A stretch of DNA of 64,000 bases. Origin: Enterococcus hirae ATCC 9790 (GTDB lineage Bacteria > Bacillota > Bacilli > Lactobacillales > Enterococcaceae). A program made the translations under genes and the position numbers. The stretch spans positions 883,501 through 947,500 of the forward strand of contig NC_018081.1 in assembly GCF_000271405.2 (NCBI RefSeq). The letters are read 5' to 3'. How positions within the stretch are numbered: position 1 is the stretch's first letter; each line of letters opens with the position of its first letter. This document shows, piece by piece, positions 1 through 9,827 of the stretch. The notes under the pieces are model-generated. The model did not search any database and had not been told where the DNA came from. It saw only the letters and a program-made list of their open reading frames with translations.

Positions 1-10
1 CCCTTACTAC

Positions 11-673
11 TTAATAGCCTTCGCCAGTAGATCCTGACATAATCGAAACTCCTGCACTGGTACCAATTCTTGTCGCACCAGCTTCAATCATTGCCAAAGC
101 TTCAGCTTCGTTATGGATACCACCAGATGCTTTTACACCCATTTCAGGTCCAACAGTTTCACGCATTAAACGAACATCTTCGACTTTTGCTCCTCCAGTT
201 GAAAATCCTGTAGAAGTTTTAACAAAGTCTGCCCCAGCGGCTTTTGCCAGCTCACAAGCTTTTACAATTTCCTCATGATTTAATAAAGCTGTTTCGATGA
301 TGACTTTGACTAAAGCACGATCTTTGGCCGCTGCAACCACTGCTTCAATATCTTTTTGGACTTTATCAAACTGTTGAGACTTCATTGCCCCAATATTGAT
401 GACCATATCCACTTCATCTGCGCCATTTTCAATCGCATTTGTAGTTTCAAAAGCCTTAGTTTCAGCAGTATTAGCTCCTAAAGGAAAGCCAATTACTGTA
501 CATACTGCCACTGGTTCGCCTTTTAATTGTTCTTTTGCTAGTGCGACCCATGTTGGGTTGATACAAACAGAATAGAAATGGTATTTCTTTGCTTCTTCAA
601 TAATTCGCATAACGTCTTCTTGAGAAGCATCTGCTTTTAAGATGGTGTGATCGATCATTCGGTTCAATTCCAT
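11..673 (-). CDS. deoC: Deoxyribose-phosphate aldolase
   Basis: Class I aldolase that cleaves 2-deoxyribose-5-phosphate to glyceraldehyde-3-phosphate and acetaldehyde, the last step of deoxynucleoside catabolism in the cytoplasm. The 220-residue length is normal for the short Firmicute form. Visible active-site elements are the Schiff-base lysine K152 in [10 protein letters not shown], the second lysine K181 in VKASGGIH, and the acidic motif [10 protein letters not shown] (about 86-95). An AAAGGAG ribosome site precedes the ATG. The gene starts 14 nt after the stop of the nucleoside phosphorylase gene, so the two are co-transcribed. The operon may continue beyond the window's left edge. Confidence 0.97.
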   Translation of the reverse strand: MELNRMIDHTILKADASQEDVMRIIEEAKKYHFYSVCINPTWVALAKEQLKGEPVAVCTVIGFPLGANTAETKAFETTNAIENGADEVDMVINIGAMKSQQFDKVQKDIEAVVAAAKDRALVKVIIETALLNHEEIVKACELAKAAGADFVKTSTGFSTGGAKVEDVRLMRETVGPEMGVKASGGIHNEAEALAMIEAGATRIGTSAGVSIMSGSTGEGY

Positions 674-687
674 TTTTTTCTCTCCTT

Positions 688-1989
688 TTATTCGGTGATG
701 ATATCATGTATCAACGTAGGCTTTTCAGCCGAGTCACTAATTTGGATATTTTGATAGAGCAATTCTTGAACAGAAGAAATCTCTTTTGTATTACTGTAGA
801 TTGTCAACAATGATTCTCCCTCTTTTACAGGATCACCAATTTTTTTATTTAATTTAAGACCAACTGCGTGATCAATATCATCTTCTTTAGTTTTGCGTCC
901 TGAACCTAACATCATAGCTGCAATCCCCAACTCATTCGCAACGAGTTTTGAGACAATACCACTCGATTTGGCTGGCAACTCAACAACATACTTAGCTGTC
1001 AGTAATCGTTCTGGTTGGTCTACGATAGAGTCATCTCCACCTTGATTACGGATCATTTCCTTAAATTTGTCTAAGGCTTTGCCAGATTCTAGCGCTTCTT
1101 GCAGTAAACTTCTAGCTTCTTCGATTGTTGCTGCTTGATTGGCTAAGACCACCATCTGACTCCCTAATGCATAACACATTTCCAGCAAGTCTTCTGGTCC
1201 ATTGCCGTTTAACGTTTCAATTGCTTCCACAACTTCAAGACTATTACCAATTGCTTCACCAAGAGGTTCAGACATATCAGAAATTACGGCTACTGTCTGA
1301 CGATGAGCTAATTTTCCAATACTAGTCATTGTTTTTGCTAAACGTCTAGCATCTTCAATATTCTTCATAAAGGCGCCGTCACCTGTCGTCACGTCTAAAA
1401 CGATCGCATCTGCTCCTGCGGCAATTTTCTTACTCATAATCGAACTGGCAATCAAAGGAATCGAATCCACTGTCGCAGTCACATCCCGCAAAGCATAAAG
1501 TTTTTTATCTGCTGGTGCAAGATTTCCTGATTGTCCAATAACAGCCACTTTACTCTCATTGACAATTCGGATAAACGCTTCATCAGAAAGTTCGATTTGA
1601 AATCCAGGAATTGCTTCTAGTTTATCCAGCGTACCACCTGTATACCCCAAACCTCTACCAGACATTTTGGCAACTGTAACACCCACACTTGCGACTAAAG
1701 GTGCTAAGATCAACGTTGTCGTATCTCCCACACCACCTGTAGAGTGTTTATCCACTTTGATCCCATCTAAAGGACTTAAATCAATGACATCTCCTGAGTG
1801 GGCAATGGCAAGTGTTAAATCCGTGATTTCTCTATCGGTCATATCTTGATAAAAGATCGCCATCAACAATGCGCTGATTTGATAATCTGGAATTTCACCA
1901 TTCGTGTATTTTGTAATAATATACTCGATTTCTTTTGTCGATAATTCATTTCCGTCTCGCTTTTTTTCAATCAGATCCACCATTCGCAT
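688..1989 (-). CDS. pdp: Pyrimidine-nucleoside phosphorylase
   Basis: Phosphorolyses uridine, thymidine and deoxyuridine to the free base and (deoxy)ribose-1-phosphate, feeding deoC. The protein has 433 residues, matching the family. The glycosyltransferase family 3 signature is visible ([12 protein letters not shown], about 79-90, then [13 protein letters not shown]). The reading frame is open further upstream to 2049, but I chose the ATG at 1989 because a GAGGAGG ribosome site precedes it and the N-terminus [10 protein letters not shown] is the family's. The extra upstream residues would overlap an operator-like palindrome. Its position between a LacI-type regulator and deoC indicates an inducible nucleoside-salvage operon. 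Confidence 0.95.
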   Translation of the reverse strand: MRMVDLIEKKRDGNELSTKEIEYIITKYTNGEIPDYQISALLMAIFYQDMTDREITDLTLAIAHSGDVIDLSPLDGIKVDKHSTGGVGDTTTLILAPLVASVGVTVAKMSGRGLGYTGGTLDKLEAIPGFQIELSDEAFIRIVNESKVAVIGQSGNLAPADKKLYALRDVTATVDSIPLIASSIMSKKIAAGADAIVLDVTTGDGAFMKNIEDARRLAKTMTSIGKLAHRQTVAVISDMSEPLGEAIGNSLEVVEAIETLNGNGPEDLLEMCYALGSQMVVLANQAATIEEARSLLQEALESGKALDKFKEMIRNQGGDDSIVDQPERLLTAKYVVELPAKSSGIVSKLVANELGIAAMMLGSGRKTKEDDIDHAVGLKLNKKIGDPVKEGESLLTIYSNTKEISSVQELLYQNIQISDSAEKPTLIHDIITE

Positions 1990-2052
1990 TGCTTGATCCT
2001 CCTCGTCTTCATTCGGTATTATACAGGAATTTTCCAAAAGGTAAACCACTTT

Positions 2053-2068
2053 AGTAAACCAGTTTACT
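2053..2068. promoter_or_regulatory. Operator-like palindrome upstream of pdp-deoC
   Basis: Inverted repeat AGTAAAC-CA-GTTTACT, 64 nt before the pdp start, in the 140-nt gap between the LacI-family gene and pdp. The half-site AGTTTAC recurs at 3181 just upstream of the LacI-family gene. A second related element (TTGTAAACACTTAC) lies at about 2096-2110. Size, symmetry and placement fit a LacI-family operator; that the neighbouring regulator binds it is inference. Confidence 0.55.
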
Positions 2069-2129
2069 AAGAATACAAAGAGCTACTCAACGCCTTTGTA
2101 AACACTTACATAAGCAATATAACGCTGAG

Positions 2130-3146
2130 TTATCCCTTTGTCAATGTTTTTATGCTCTCACGAATAATTAATTTTGTTTCAAAGACTTTGTTCGGAACTT
2201 TGCGTTGTGGGAACTCGATCGTGTCGATCAAAAATCTTGCGGCATAAAATCCAATATCAGAACTTGGCTGTTTCACTGTTGTCAATTGAGGGATCATATA
2301 CTCGGATAACTTCAACCCATCGAAACCAATAACTGAAATATCATCGGGGATTTTTTTGCCTAATTCATCAATCGCTTGGTAACAACCAATCGCCATTGCG
2401 TCATTTCCACAAAAAATTGCTGTAAGATCTTTGTGCTTTAAGAGCCGTTTAGACGCCTCGTATCCACCTTGGACCGTCAACTCCCCTTGTTCTACATACT
2501 TTCCATTGAAAGGGATTCCATGATCCTTTAGTGCATGACGATACCCGTTGAACCGTTCTTCTAACTGGTAATAGCCTGTTGTTTCTTTGAGCATACCGAT
2601 TTTGGTATGACCGTTCTTAATAAACAAAGAAACTGCTTGATAAGCCCCCTCATACTCTTTTACAATCAACCGACCATTATCTCTGGTATTCAATCCACGA
2701 TCAATCAAAATAATCGGCATATTTTTATAAAAACCACTATCTAAAGAATAGTCATCTGGCAAAACATTGGGCGTAGCCAATAAGATTCCATCCACTGAGC
2801 GATGAGCCAATTCTTTTAAATACTTGATTTCATTTTCTTGACTATGACGAGAGTTGCAAAGCATGATCACATACCCCAGTGGATTCAAGTAACTCTCGAC
2901 CCCTTCAATCAATTTAGAAAAGAAGAAGTCAGTGACATCTGGCACGATCATACCAATCGTTTTAGAATGACGATTGATCACATTCGAGGCAAAGTAATCT
3001 GGTTTATAATGGTGCTCGTTAACAATATTCAGGACTTTTTTTCGTGTTTTATCACTAAAGCGGCTCCCTTTATTATTTAAAATTTGTGATACAGTGGTGA
3101 CTGAAACACCTGCCATTTCTGCAATGTCTCGGATCGTTAGTTTCAC
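2130..3146 (-). CDS. LacI/GalR-family transcriptional regulator
   Basis: A 338-residue repressor with an N-terminal LacI helix-turn-helix (TIRDIAEMAGVSVTTVSQIL, about 3-22), a hinge helix region and a periplasmic-binding-protein-like sugar sensor (GMIVPDVTDFFF, DGILLATPN, IFCGNDAMAIG, VIGFDG). The sensor most resembles RbsR-type proteins, suggesting a ribose or deoxyribose-type effector. The start is a GTG preceded by AAAGGAGG. It lies directly upstream of and in line with pdp and deoC, so nucleoside or deoxyribose catabolism is the likely regulon. The effector is not determined by the sequence. Confidence 0.9.
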   Translation of the reverse strand: MKLTIRDIAEMAGVSVTTVSQILNNKGSRFSDKTRKKVLNIVNEHHYKPDYFASNVINRHSKTIGMIVPDVTDFFFSKLIEGVESYLNPLGYVIMLCNSRHSQENEIKYLKELAHRSVDGILLATPNVLPDDYSLDSGFYKNMPIILIDRGLNTRDNGRLIVKEYEGAYQAVSLFIKNGHTKIGMLKETTGYYQLEERFNGYRHALKDHGIPFNGKYVEQGELTVQGGYEASKRLLKHKDLTAIFCGNDAMAIGCYQAIDELGKKIPDDISVIGFDGLKLSEYMIPQLTTVKQPSSDIGFYAARFLIDTIEFPQRKVPNKVFETKLIIRESIKTLTKG

Positions 3147-3312
3147 TTCTTCTCCTCCTTTATGATGTAAATTCTTTTTTAGTTTACCAAAAGCATATAA
3201 AAAGAATAGATAGAAAAAATAAGAAAAAATCTTTTATTCACTAATAAAAATAAATAGCTTGGAAAGTGCCAATTTCCTAAACTGACTTCTTAAAAACTGC
3301 TGTAACTGCCGA

Positions 3313-4968
3313 TCATCTGTCATTGTTCTTCTCTTTCATAGGAGTTTTTTCATTAGCTTGAGTAACTAGCGATTGATCTTTTCTATTATTGATTGCACTA
3401 GTTACTTTCTCACTCAAAGAAGACTTCTGACTTTGGGTTACTAAATTATCAGCAGCTAGATGTTCAGAATCCCGTTTTTCAATCGCTCCTACCATTCCAT
3501 CTACCTGCTTGAGAAGTATTTTTTTCTCATCATGAGCTATTTCCTAATCGTTTAAGATTTCATTATGGAGTTCTAGAATCTTTTCTCGAACAGATGAAAA
3601 AAGTTGAAGCTCTTTTTGATAACCTGCCGTTCGATCCGTGGCGATCATCGTTTTGTTTTTCATTACTATTCGTGGCTTTTTCTATTTGTTCAAAAAGCGG
3701 CTGATAGGTTTTATCCGTTGCCACTAGTTCTTTTAGTACTTCTAACAGTTGCTTTCTAATGAAAAATTCCTGTTTGATAACTGATATTTTTTTGATGTTG
3801 TTCTTTTTCGCTTCCTCTGAGGGATTAATTTCAGAAATGAGAGCTTTTTTTATTTCTTCTGAATACTCTTTGCTTTGTTTGATGCTAGCTACCACTTCTC
3901 GGGTCAATTGTTTGTCACTCATCAGTGCTTTATATGTATCTAGTTTTTCTTGAGCCACTTGTTTTCTTACTAATTCTTCGGTCAACACATTCTTTGTTAG
4001 CCAATCCAAATTTGACTCATCTTTGATTCCTTTGAGCAAGTCAATTCGCTCTTGTGGTACATCTTTTTTGAACATCTTATGTAAATCCATATTTTTTTCA
4101 CTTAAATCCGCAACTGCTTCTTCAAACAGTATAGCTTGACTATTAAATTTGGCGATACGTGCATCTAAATCGTTATGAAGTGCCTGTTTTTCTTCTGGAG
4201 TCAATCCATCTTGATGATCAATTTGTTCTTTCACATGTTTTACTTTAGAATAATCTGCCACACTTCTAATACTAACAAACTCCCAATAGACTGTTTTATT
4301 TCTCTGTGAAAGCTTGTCAAGCGTTGCCGCAGGACGATTTTGAATTTCTTGATTTAAGTTGTCTCGTCGCTGATCGTTGGGAATCGTATGGGTTAGAAAT
4401 TCTTTTACCAGTTGTTCCCTCTCTGAGCGAGAAAAATCAAGTAGTTCAAACAGCAGCATGTTTCCAACAAATAGGACATCGTTGTTTTTTTGAGAATGGT
4501 AGCCTTTTTTGATCTGAGCAAATTTCTTTGGTTTTTTTGGTAAAGCTTAATAATAGGCTTGTCGTTCATGATTTGAGTGAACCCGTTCTTAGCATCTCGA
4601 TTCTTAAGTAAGAAATCAAATTTTTCTTGATCTTTCCATATCAATAGATTTTTATACTTAGACACCAGCGTGGGACGATACTGATGCAAACCATGATGTA
4701 CTAATCCATCTAAGAGATCTAAAAGTTCATTTGTTAAAGCAACATGTTGATCATCTGGCTGAACTTCACTTTTTTCTCTTTTGCTATTTAATTTTTCTCT
4801 TTTCGTTTTATTGTTCTGGACGATCCCCTTCGCCTTTTCTTCCCATGCTTTAAATGTTGTAGCCATTTCGACATGGTCTTTTTCTAAATACCTTAATACG
4901 TTTTCCTGGTTATACATGGGTAATTCTAAAATAGATTTAGTATCTACTATCATTCTGGTTTGTGTCAT
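3313..4968 (-). pseudogene. Decayed gene of unknown function (two frameshifts and an internal amber stop)
   Basis: Three consecutive minus-strand fragments rebuild one protein of about 550 residues. The first fragment starts at the ATG at 4968 (ribosome site AAAGGAG) and loses frame in a T7 tract at 4532-4538 (plus strand); one more base there joins it to the second fragment. The frame shifts again near 3651-3660, where one base fewer restores it. The restored frame then meets a TAG at 3544-3546 and continues open in the same frame to a stop at 3313-3315. The product would be hydrophilic, lysine and glutamate rich and largely helical, with no signal peptide or obvious domain. I do not recognise the family. 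The in-frame amber codon cannot be explained by an indel error, so real decay is more likely than sequencing error alone. Confidence 0.7.
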
Positions 4969-5209
4969 CTTTTTATTCTCCTTTCAAGTCACTCAAATTT
5001 TTCAATACCATGCTAGTTTTGTTTTCTAAAAAAGGAAGAAACGTTATTCAATTATTAGCTCCTTGAAATACGCCACTTTTCAATAGGAAAAAGTTCCACT
5101 AGTTAGCGAAGTGTTTCACTCCTTTCATCAACTTTTTTACGATCTCCATATTCCCATGACCTAGAGTACCTATCGCCTGTTTTTTAATAGAAAGAAAGGG
5201 ACAAAAATA

Positions 5210-5257
5210 AACCGAAGGACCCGAAAATAGTTACTTCTATTTTAGGATTCTTCGGTT
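5210..5257 (-). terminator. Rho-independent terminator of the RsmC-like gene
   Basis: Stem between AACCGAAG (5210-5217) and CTTCGGTT (5250-5257), extended by a second paired block around a 6-nt loop. On the minus strand it is followed by TTTATTTTTG. It sits just after the methyltransferase stop. Confidence 0.8.
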
Positions 5258-5289
5258 GCTTTTAGAGTGTGTTATTTTGTCATAGCTTT

Positions 5290-5934
5290 TTATTTAGTCT
5301 CAAACACCACAATCAAACAGTTATTCTTTGATACTTTTGATGATATAGTACCCTTTCTCTTTATGGACGATTTCAGCATTCCCAAAGGTCTCTGCCATTT
5401 TGCTTTTCGCACTAGGAGCCCCTTGTTTTTTTGAATGACAATGGTTAGTGTTCCACCCGATTTTAACCTTGGATATGCTTCGGTTAAAATTTCGTGTACC
5501 ACTTTTTTACCGGCACGAATTGGCGGATTGCTGACGATTGCTGCATAAGTTTCTTCATGAACTGCTTCATAGATATTCGATTGATGAATATCCACCTGTT
5601 TGATCCCATTGCGGTTCGCATTTCCTTGAGCTAATTCTACTGCCCGAGAGTTAATATCGACCATCTCAACAAATCGCTGACTAGCAAAAGCGATCGCCAA
5701 TCCAATCGGACCATAGCCACAACCAACATCCAAAATTTTGCCATCAGCTGGCAGCTCTTCCCAATTAAAGGTATCAATTAACACTCGTGAACCAAAGTCG
5801 ACTGTTTCACGTGAAAATACTCCTGAATCTGTTACAAATTGGAAGTTTTTTCCTTTTAATTCAAATGACCATTGTTCAAAGTCATGTTCTGTCGTTGGCT
5901 CTTGCGAATAATAATGATTCGTCATATCGTTCAT
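5290..5934 (-). CDS. RsmC-like class I SAM methyltransferase with a frameshifted C-terminus
   Basis: Probable rRNA small-subunit guanine-N2 methyltransferase of the RsmC/YbxB type. SAM motif I (ILDVGCGYGPIG, about 67-78) and the catalytic NPP motif (VSNPPIRAGKK, about 134-144) are intact. The C-terminus is abnormal. After IVIQKN the frame leaves the conserved sequence at a T7 tract (5426-5432, plus strand). Adding one base gives a family-like ending (KKQGAPSAKSKMAETFGNAE and on) with a stop at 5321-5323. As written, about the last 45 residues are out of frame. The cause is either a single-base mutation or a homopolymer error. The catalytic core is unaffected. Confidence 0.85.
   Translation of the reverse strand: MNDMTNHYYSQEPTTEHDFEQWSFELKGKNFQFVTDSGVFSRETVDFGSRVLIDTFNWEELPADGKILDVGCGYGPIGLAIAFASQRFVEMVDINSRAVELAQGNANRNGIKQVDIHQSNIYEAVHEETYAAIVSNPPIRAGKKVVHEILTEAYPRLKSGGTLTIVIQKNKGLLVRKAKWQRPLGMLKSSIKRKGTISSKVSKNNCLIVVFETK
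5803..5818. promoter_or_regulatory. parS-like site (2 mismatches)
   Basis: TGTTTCACGTGAAAAT matches the Firmicute parS consensus TGTTnCACGTGAAACA at 14 of 16 positions. It is inside the RsmC-like gene. It may be a weak ParB site or chance. Confidence 0.4.
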
Positions 5935-6175
5935 CCTTTTTATATTGTTTCTTGTTTCTTAGTCTATCCTTTTATCAATTGGCATGCAATGTCTATTTTT
6001 CCTAGTTTAAATAAATAGTTGATCAGAAACACGAACAGAATGAATTTTGATATGTCATCCTTTTTATTTATTCAGTTAAAAATAAGAGACTTATAACCAT
6101 TCTCGTTTAGTGGTGGGGTTTAGCCGTGTTTTATGTTAAAATGATTCCATTGATGGGAGAATGCAGGAGGCTATT

Positions 6176-7099
6176 ATGAATGATCCAATGAACTACTACC
6201 GTGTGGCAAGAGAAGAATGGCGTGAATTTTATCGTAATGGACAAGCACCTTTGACCCAAGACGAGCTAGATAACATCAAAAGTTTAAATGACCGTATTTC
6301 AATGCAAGATGTTCGAGATATCTATGTTCCTCTTGCTCATTTGATTTATCTATATATGAAAGAATTTGAATCTCTTTCATTAAGTAAAGGTCTATTTCTT
6401 CATAAATATGTCGAAGTACCGCCATTTATTATTGGAATTGCTGGGAGTGTTGCCGTTGGAAAAAGCACAACAGCTCGCCTGTTACAAACGATCTTATCAC
6501 GTACATTTAAACGCAGGAATGTTCAGTTGATTACAACTGATGGTTTTTTATATCCTAATGAAACGTTAAAAGAACGAGGGATCATGAATCGTAAAGGATT
6601 CCCAGAAAGTTATGATATGGAGATGTTGATCGATTTTCTTAATCGAGTAAAATCCGGTCAGGAAGAAATAAAAGTACCTGTTTATTCACATGACATTTAC
6701 AATATCATTCCTGGCGAATATGAATTGATCCAACAACCTGATATTCTGATTATTGAAGGAATCAACACGCTGCAACTGCCTGCTAATCAACAAATCTATG
6801 TCAGTGATTTTTTTGATTTTTCTGTTTATGTTGATGCTGATTCATCATTAATTGAAAAATGGTATTTAGATCGATTCGGTGCCTTACTCGACACCGCTTT
6901 TCAAAATCCACAAAATTATTACTATCAATTTGCTATTGGCGATCGTGACGATGCATTTAAAATGGCGCAAGAAGTATGGAAAAATGTGAATTTGAAAAAT
7001 TTAAACGAATATATCTTGCCTACTCGTGGCAGAGCAGATATAATTCTCCATAAAACTGAAAATCATATTATCGATTCGATTTTCATGCGAAAATATTAG
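6176..7099 (+). CDS. coaA: Type I pantothenate kinase
   Basis: Phosphorylates pantothenate, the first and regulated step of coenzyme A synthesis. The 307-residue protein has the P-loop GSVAVGKST (about 90-98) and the family N-terminus MNDPMNYYRV. An ATG at 6161 is in frame but overlaps the ribosome site GCAGGAGG, so the ATG at 6176, five nt after that site, is the start. The gene is followed by guaA after 59 nt. Confidence 0.95.
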   Translation: MNDPMNYYRVAREEWREFYRNGQAPLTQDELDNIKSLNDRISMQDVRDIYVPLAHLIYLYMKEFESLSLSKGLFLHKYVEVPPFIIGIAGSVAVGKSTTARLLQTILSRTFKRRNVQLITTDGFLYPNETLKERGIMNRKGFPESYDMEMLIDFLNRVKSGQEEIKVPVYSHDIYNIIPGEYELIQQPDILIIEGINTLQLPANQQIYVSDFFDFSVYVDADSSLIEKWYLDRFGALLDTAFQNPQNYYYQFAIGDRDDAFKMAQEVWKNVNLKNLNEYILPTRGRADIILHKTENHIIDSIFMRKY

Positions 7100-7158
7100 C
7101 ATTTTAAAATAGTTTATTCTATTTTGAGATAAAATTTAAAGGGATAGGGGTAATAAAT

Positions 7159-8724
7159 GTGACAAACGTTGCCGACATGACAAACGTTGAAAAGATTATC
7201 GTATTAGACTACGGTAGCCAGTATAACCAATTGATTACACGACGCATCCGTGATTTAGGAGTTTTTTCTGAATTATTGAGCCATCGGGTTTCTGCTGAAG
7301 AAGTAAAAGCAATGAATCCAAAAGGAATCATTCTTTCCGGTGGTCCTAACAGTGTGTATGATGAAAATGCTTTTGGAATCGATCCAGAAATCTTTAACTT
7401 AGGGATTCCTGTATTGGGTATTTGCTACGGTATGCAATTGATTACGTATAAGCTAGGTGGGAAAGTTGAACCAGCTAAAAACCGTGAATACGGAAAAGCT
7501 CAGTTAGAAGTAACCAGTGACGATGCAGTATTGTTCAATGACACACCTAAACAACAAACCGTTTGGATGAGCCACGGGGACTTAGTAACCCAAGTTCCTG
7601 AAGGATTTGAAATCGTTGGTACAAGTAAAGACTGCCCGATCGCATCCATCCAAGACACAAAACGTAATTTCTATGGTATCCAATTCCATGCAGAAGTTCG
7701 TCATTCTGAATACGGAATCGAATTACTCCGTCATTTTGCTTTTGATGTTTGTCATTGTGAAGGAAACTGGACAATGAATAACTTCATCGATATGCAAATC
7801 GAAAAAATTCGTGAACAAGTTGGCGATAAAAAAGTATTGCTTGGACTTTCTGGCGGCGTGGATTCTAGTGTCGTTGGTGTTCTTTTACAAAAAGCAATCG
7901 GTGATCAGCTAACTTCCATCTTTGTTGACCATGGTTTATTGCGTAAAGGCGAAGCAGACCAAGTAATGGAAAGCTTAGGCGGGAAATTTGGTCTAAATAT
8001 TATCAAAGTGGATGCAAGAAAACGTTTCTTAGACAAGTTAGCCGGCGTTTCTGATCCTGAGCAAAAACGTAAAATCATTGGTAATGAATTTGTGTATGTT
8101 TTTGATGATGAAGCAACAAAATTAGCGGGAGAAGAAGGAATTGCTTTCTTAGCCCAAGGAACACTTTATACTGATGTGATCGAAAGTGGAACGGAAACTG
8201 CTCAAACGATCAAATCTCACCATAACGTGGGTGGACTACCAGAAGACATGCAATTCCAATTGATCGAACCTTTGAACACATTATTCAAAGATGAAGTCCG
8301 TGAATTAGGAACACAACTAGGAATGCCAGATTCAATCGTTTGGCGTCAACCTTTCCCAGGTCCTGGTCTAGGTATCCGTGTCTTGGGTGAAATCAGTGAA
8401 GAAAAACTAGAAATCGTCCGTGAATCAGATGCGATCTTACGTGAAGAAATCGCAGCAGCTGGCTTAGATCGTGACATTTGGCAATATTTCACTGTTCTAC
8501 CAGGAATCCGCTCTGTCGGTGTAATGGGCGATGGCCGTACTTACGACTATACAGTAGGTATCCGTGCAGTCACTTCTATTGATGGGATGACAGCAGACTT
8601 TGCCCGTATCCCATGGGATGTTTTACAAAAAATCTCTGTCCGCATCGTAAACGAAGTCGCTCACGTCAACCGTATCGTGTACGACATCACTTCTAAACCA
8701 CCTGCAACTGTGGAGTGGGAATAA
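7159..8724 (+). CDS. guaA: GMP synthase (glutamine-hydrolysing)
   Basis: Converts XMP to GMP using glutamine and ATP. The N-terminal class I glutamine amidotransferase domain has the nucleophile loop GICYGMQL (about 90-97) and FHAE. The ATP-pyrophosphatase domain carries the PP-loop LSGGVDSSV (about 229-237). The C-terminal dimerisation domain ends in the typical KPPATVEWE. The 521-residue length is normal. The start used is GTG at 7159 after AGGGG; an in-frame ATG at 7177 gives the repeated MTNVEK start and is the alternative. No purine riboswitch is visible upstream. Confidence 0.97.
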   Translation: MTNVADMTNVEKIIVLDYGSQYNQLITRRIRDLGVFSELLSHRVSAEEVKAMNPKGIILSGGPNSVYDENAFGIDPEIFNLGIPVLGICYGMQLITYKLGGKVEPAKNREYGKAQLEVTSDDAVLFNDTPKQQTVWMSHGDLVTQVPEGFEIVGTSKDCPIASIQDTKRNFYGIQFHAEVRHSEYGIELLRHFAFDVCHCEGNWTMNNFIDMQIEKIREQVGDKKVLLGLSGGVDSSVVGVLLQKAIGDQLTSIFVDHGLLRKGEADQVMESLGGKFGLNIIKVDARKRFLDKLAGVSDPEQKRKIIGNEFVYVFDDEATKLAGEEGIAFLAQGTLYTDVIESGTETAQTIKSHHNVGGLPEDMQFQLIEPLNTLFKDEVRELGTQLGMPDSIVWRQPFPGPGLGIRVLGEISEEKLEIVRESDAILREEIAAAGLDRDIWQYFTVLPGIRSVGVMGDGRTYDYTVGIRAVTSIDGMTADFARIPWDVLQKISVRIVNEVAHVNRIVYDITSKPPATVEWE

Positions 8725-8730
8725 TAAAAA

Positions 8731-8775
8731 ACAGCCAACAAACGTTGTTAAATCAATGTTTGTTGGCTGTTTTTC
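8731..8775 (+). terminator. guaA terminator
   Basis: Perfect 13-bp stem ACAGCCAACAAAC (8731-8743) with GTTTGTTGGCTGT (8758-8770), followed by TTTTC, immediately after the guaA stop. Confidence 0.93.
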
Positions 8776-8903
8776 ATTATCACACTTATTCTGTAGCCTT
8801 TTGATAAAATTCTTTCTATCTCCATTCCAATCAATCGTTCTAATTTCTTGCCACTCTTATCTTTGACAATCAATTGACTATTCGTATAAAATCGGAGATC
8901 TTG
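8751..8903 (-). pseudogene. Possible remnant of a coding sequence
   Basis: A minus-strand open frame with coding-like composition (fragments YTNSQLIVKDKSGKKLERLI and EIERILSKGYRIS) but no start codon. A TAG stands directly before it and it ends inside the guaA terminator. It could be the tail of a lost gene or chance. Confidence 0.25.
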
Positions 8904-8935
8904 CTAAAAATAAAGAACGTAAAAAATCAGAAAAG

Positions 8936-9334
8936 CTAACTCGATGACCATAAAGTTAATAACTTGTTTTTTCTTATTGCAGTTATCTTTTCGACATCTT
9001 CCCTGTCCAACAGAACGATTTTCAATGGATTATCGGGATGTTGATTTAGATAATTCTCCCAAAACTGTGTTTGTTTCTGACTTGACGGAGCGATTATACT
9101 AAGAAGTAAAATACAAAAGGTTAATGCAATGATAAATAGGAAACTAGTCGAAAAATCTTGATAAAGCATACTAGTGACCAAAGCGCCTATAATACTTGCA
9201 AGTAATGCAACAGTCAATAACATTTGAATACCTCTTTTAAAAGTGGTATTCAAATACATATTTTGATAATTTATAATTGCTGTTTTTCTCAGCTTTAAGT
9301 CCTCTTTACTAAGTTCGGGGAACATTTCACTCAC
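8936..9334 (-). CDS. Small membrane protein of unknown function
   Basis: A 132-residue protein with an N-terminal soluble stretch, two adjacent membrane segments (about 38-60 and 63-82) and a basic soluble tail. The start is a GTG whose last two bases overlap the TGA of the 40-residue gene upstream (GTGA overlap), so the two are translationally coupled. I do not recognise the family. Confidence 0.7.
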   Translation of the reverse strand: MSEMFPELSKEDLKLRKTAIINYQNMYLNTTFKRGIQMLLTVALLASIIGALVTSMLYQDFSTSFLFIIALTFCILLLSIIAPSSQKQTQFWENYLNQHPDNPLKIVLLDREDVEKITAIRKNKLLTLWSSS

Positions 9335-9453
9335 TTTATTTTTTTCTTCTTTTCCATAGCCCTTCTTTGATTACGTAATCTAAAACCACAAAAAATAAAG
9401 ACGGGTATCGCTATAATTGCATAAAATTGACTAACTAATCTCAGTACTTCCAT
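9331..9453 (-). CDS. 40-residue single-pass membrane peptide, first gene of a coupled pair
   Basis: MEVLRLVSQF start, one membrane segment (about 10-24) and a strongly basic tail ending EKKKKIK. A GGAGG ribosome site precedes the ATG at 9453. Its TGA overlaps the GTG start of the following 132-residue membrane protein gene. The function is unknown. The coupling suggests the two products act together. Confidence 0.6.
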   Translation of the reverse strand: MEVLRLVSQFYAIIAIPVFIFCGFRLRNQRRAMEKKKKIK

Positions 9454-9600
9454 TGAGAACCTCCATCTGTTTCCTAATTAATTAGTCCATAATAGCAAAG
9501 TACATTAAACTTTTCATTAATATTAAATGAGTAATTTTTACTGCAAACTTACTTGAATTACTACCAAAACAATGAGGAAATATTTGCCTTCTCTAAAAGA

Positions 9601-9627
9601 ACAGAAAGAAGTTTTTCTTCTTTCTGT
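9601..9627 (-). terminator. Terminator-like hairpin after the Mga-type gene
   Basis: Perfect 11-bp stem ACAGAAAGAAG / CTTCTTTCTGT with a T5 loop, then a T-rich stretch on the minus strand. It lies in the otherwise featureless AT-rich gap 9454-9827. Confidence 0.6.
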
Positions 9628-9827
9628 CCAAATGATTCTAAGATTTCTCTTTACCAATATCATATCATTTAACAAAGAGCCCATAAAATTAGGTTAACTT
9701 TTAACCTATCTCTTCTTTTTGTTTCTTTTATCTGTGGAATATTCATTCACCATTGATCAGCGTTTCCCCTTATTGACCACCTATGTTCAAACTAACAATT
9801 TCTCAAAGTTAATAACTATCAAACACG

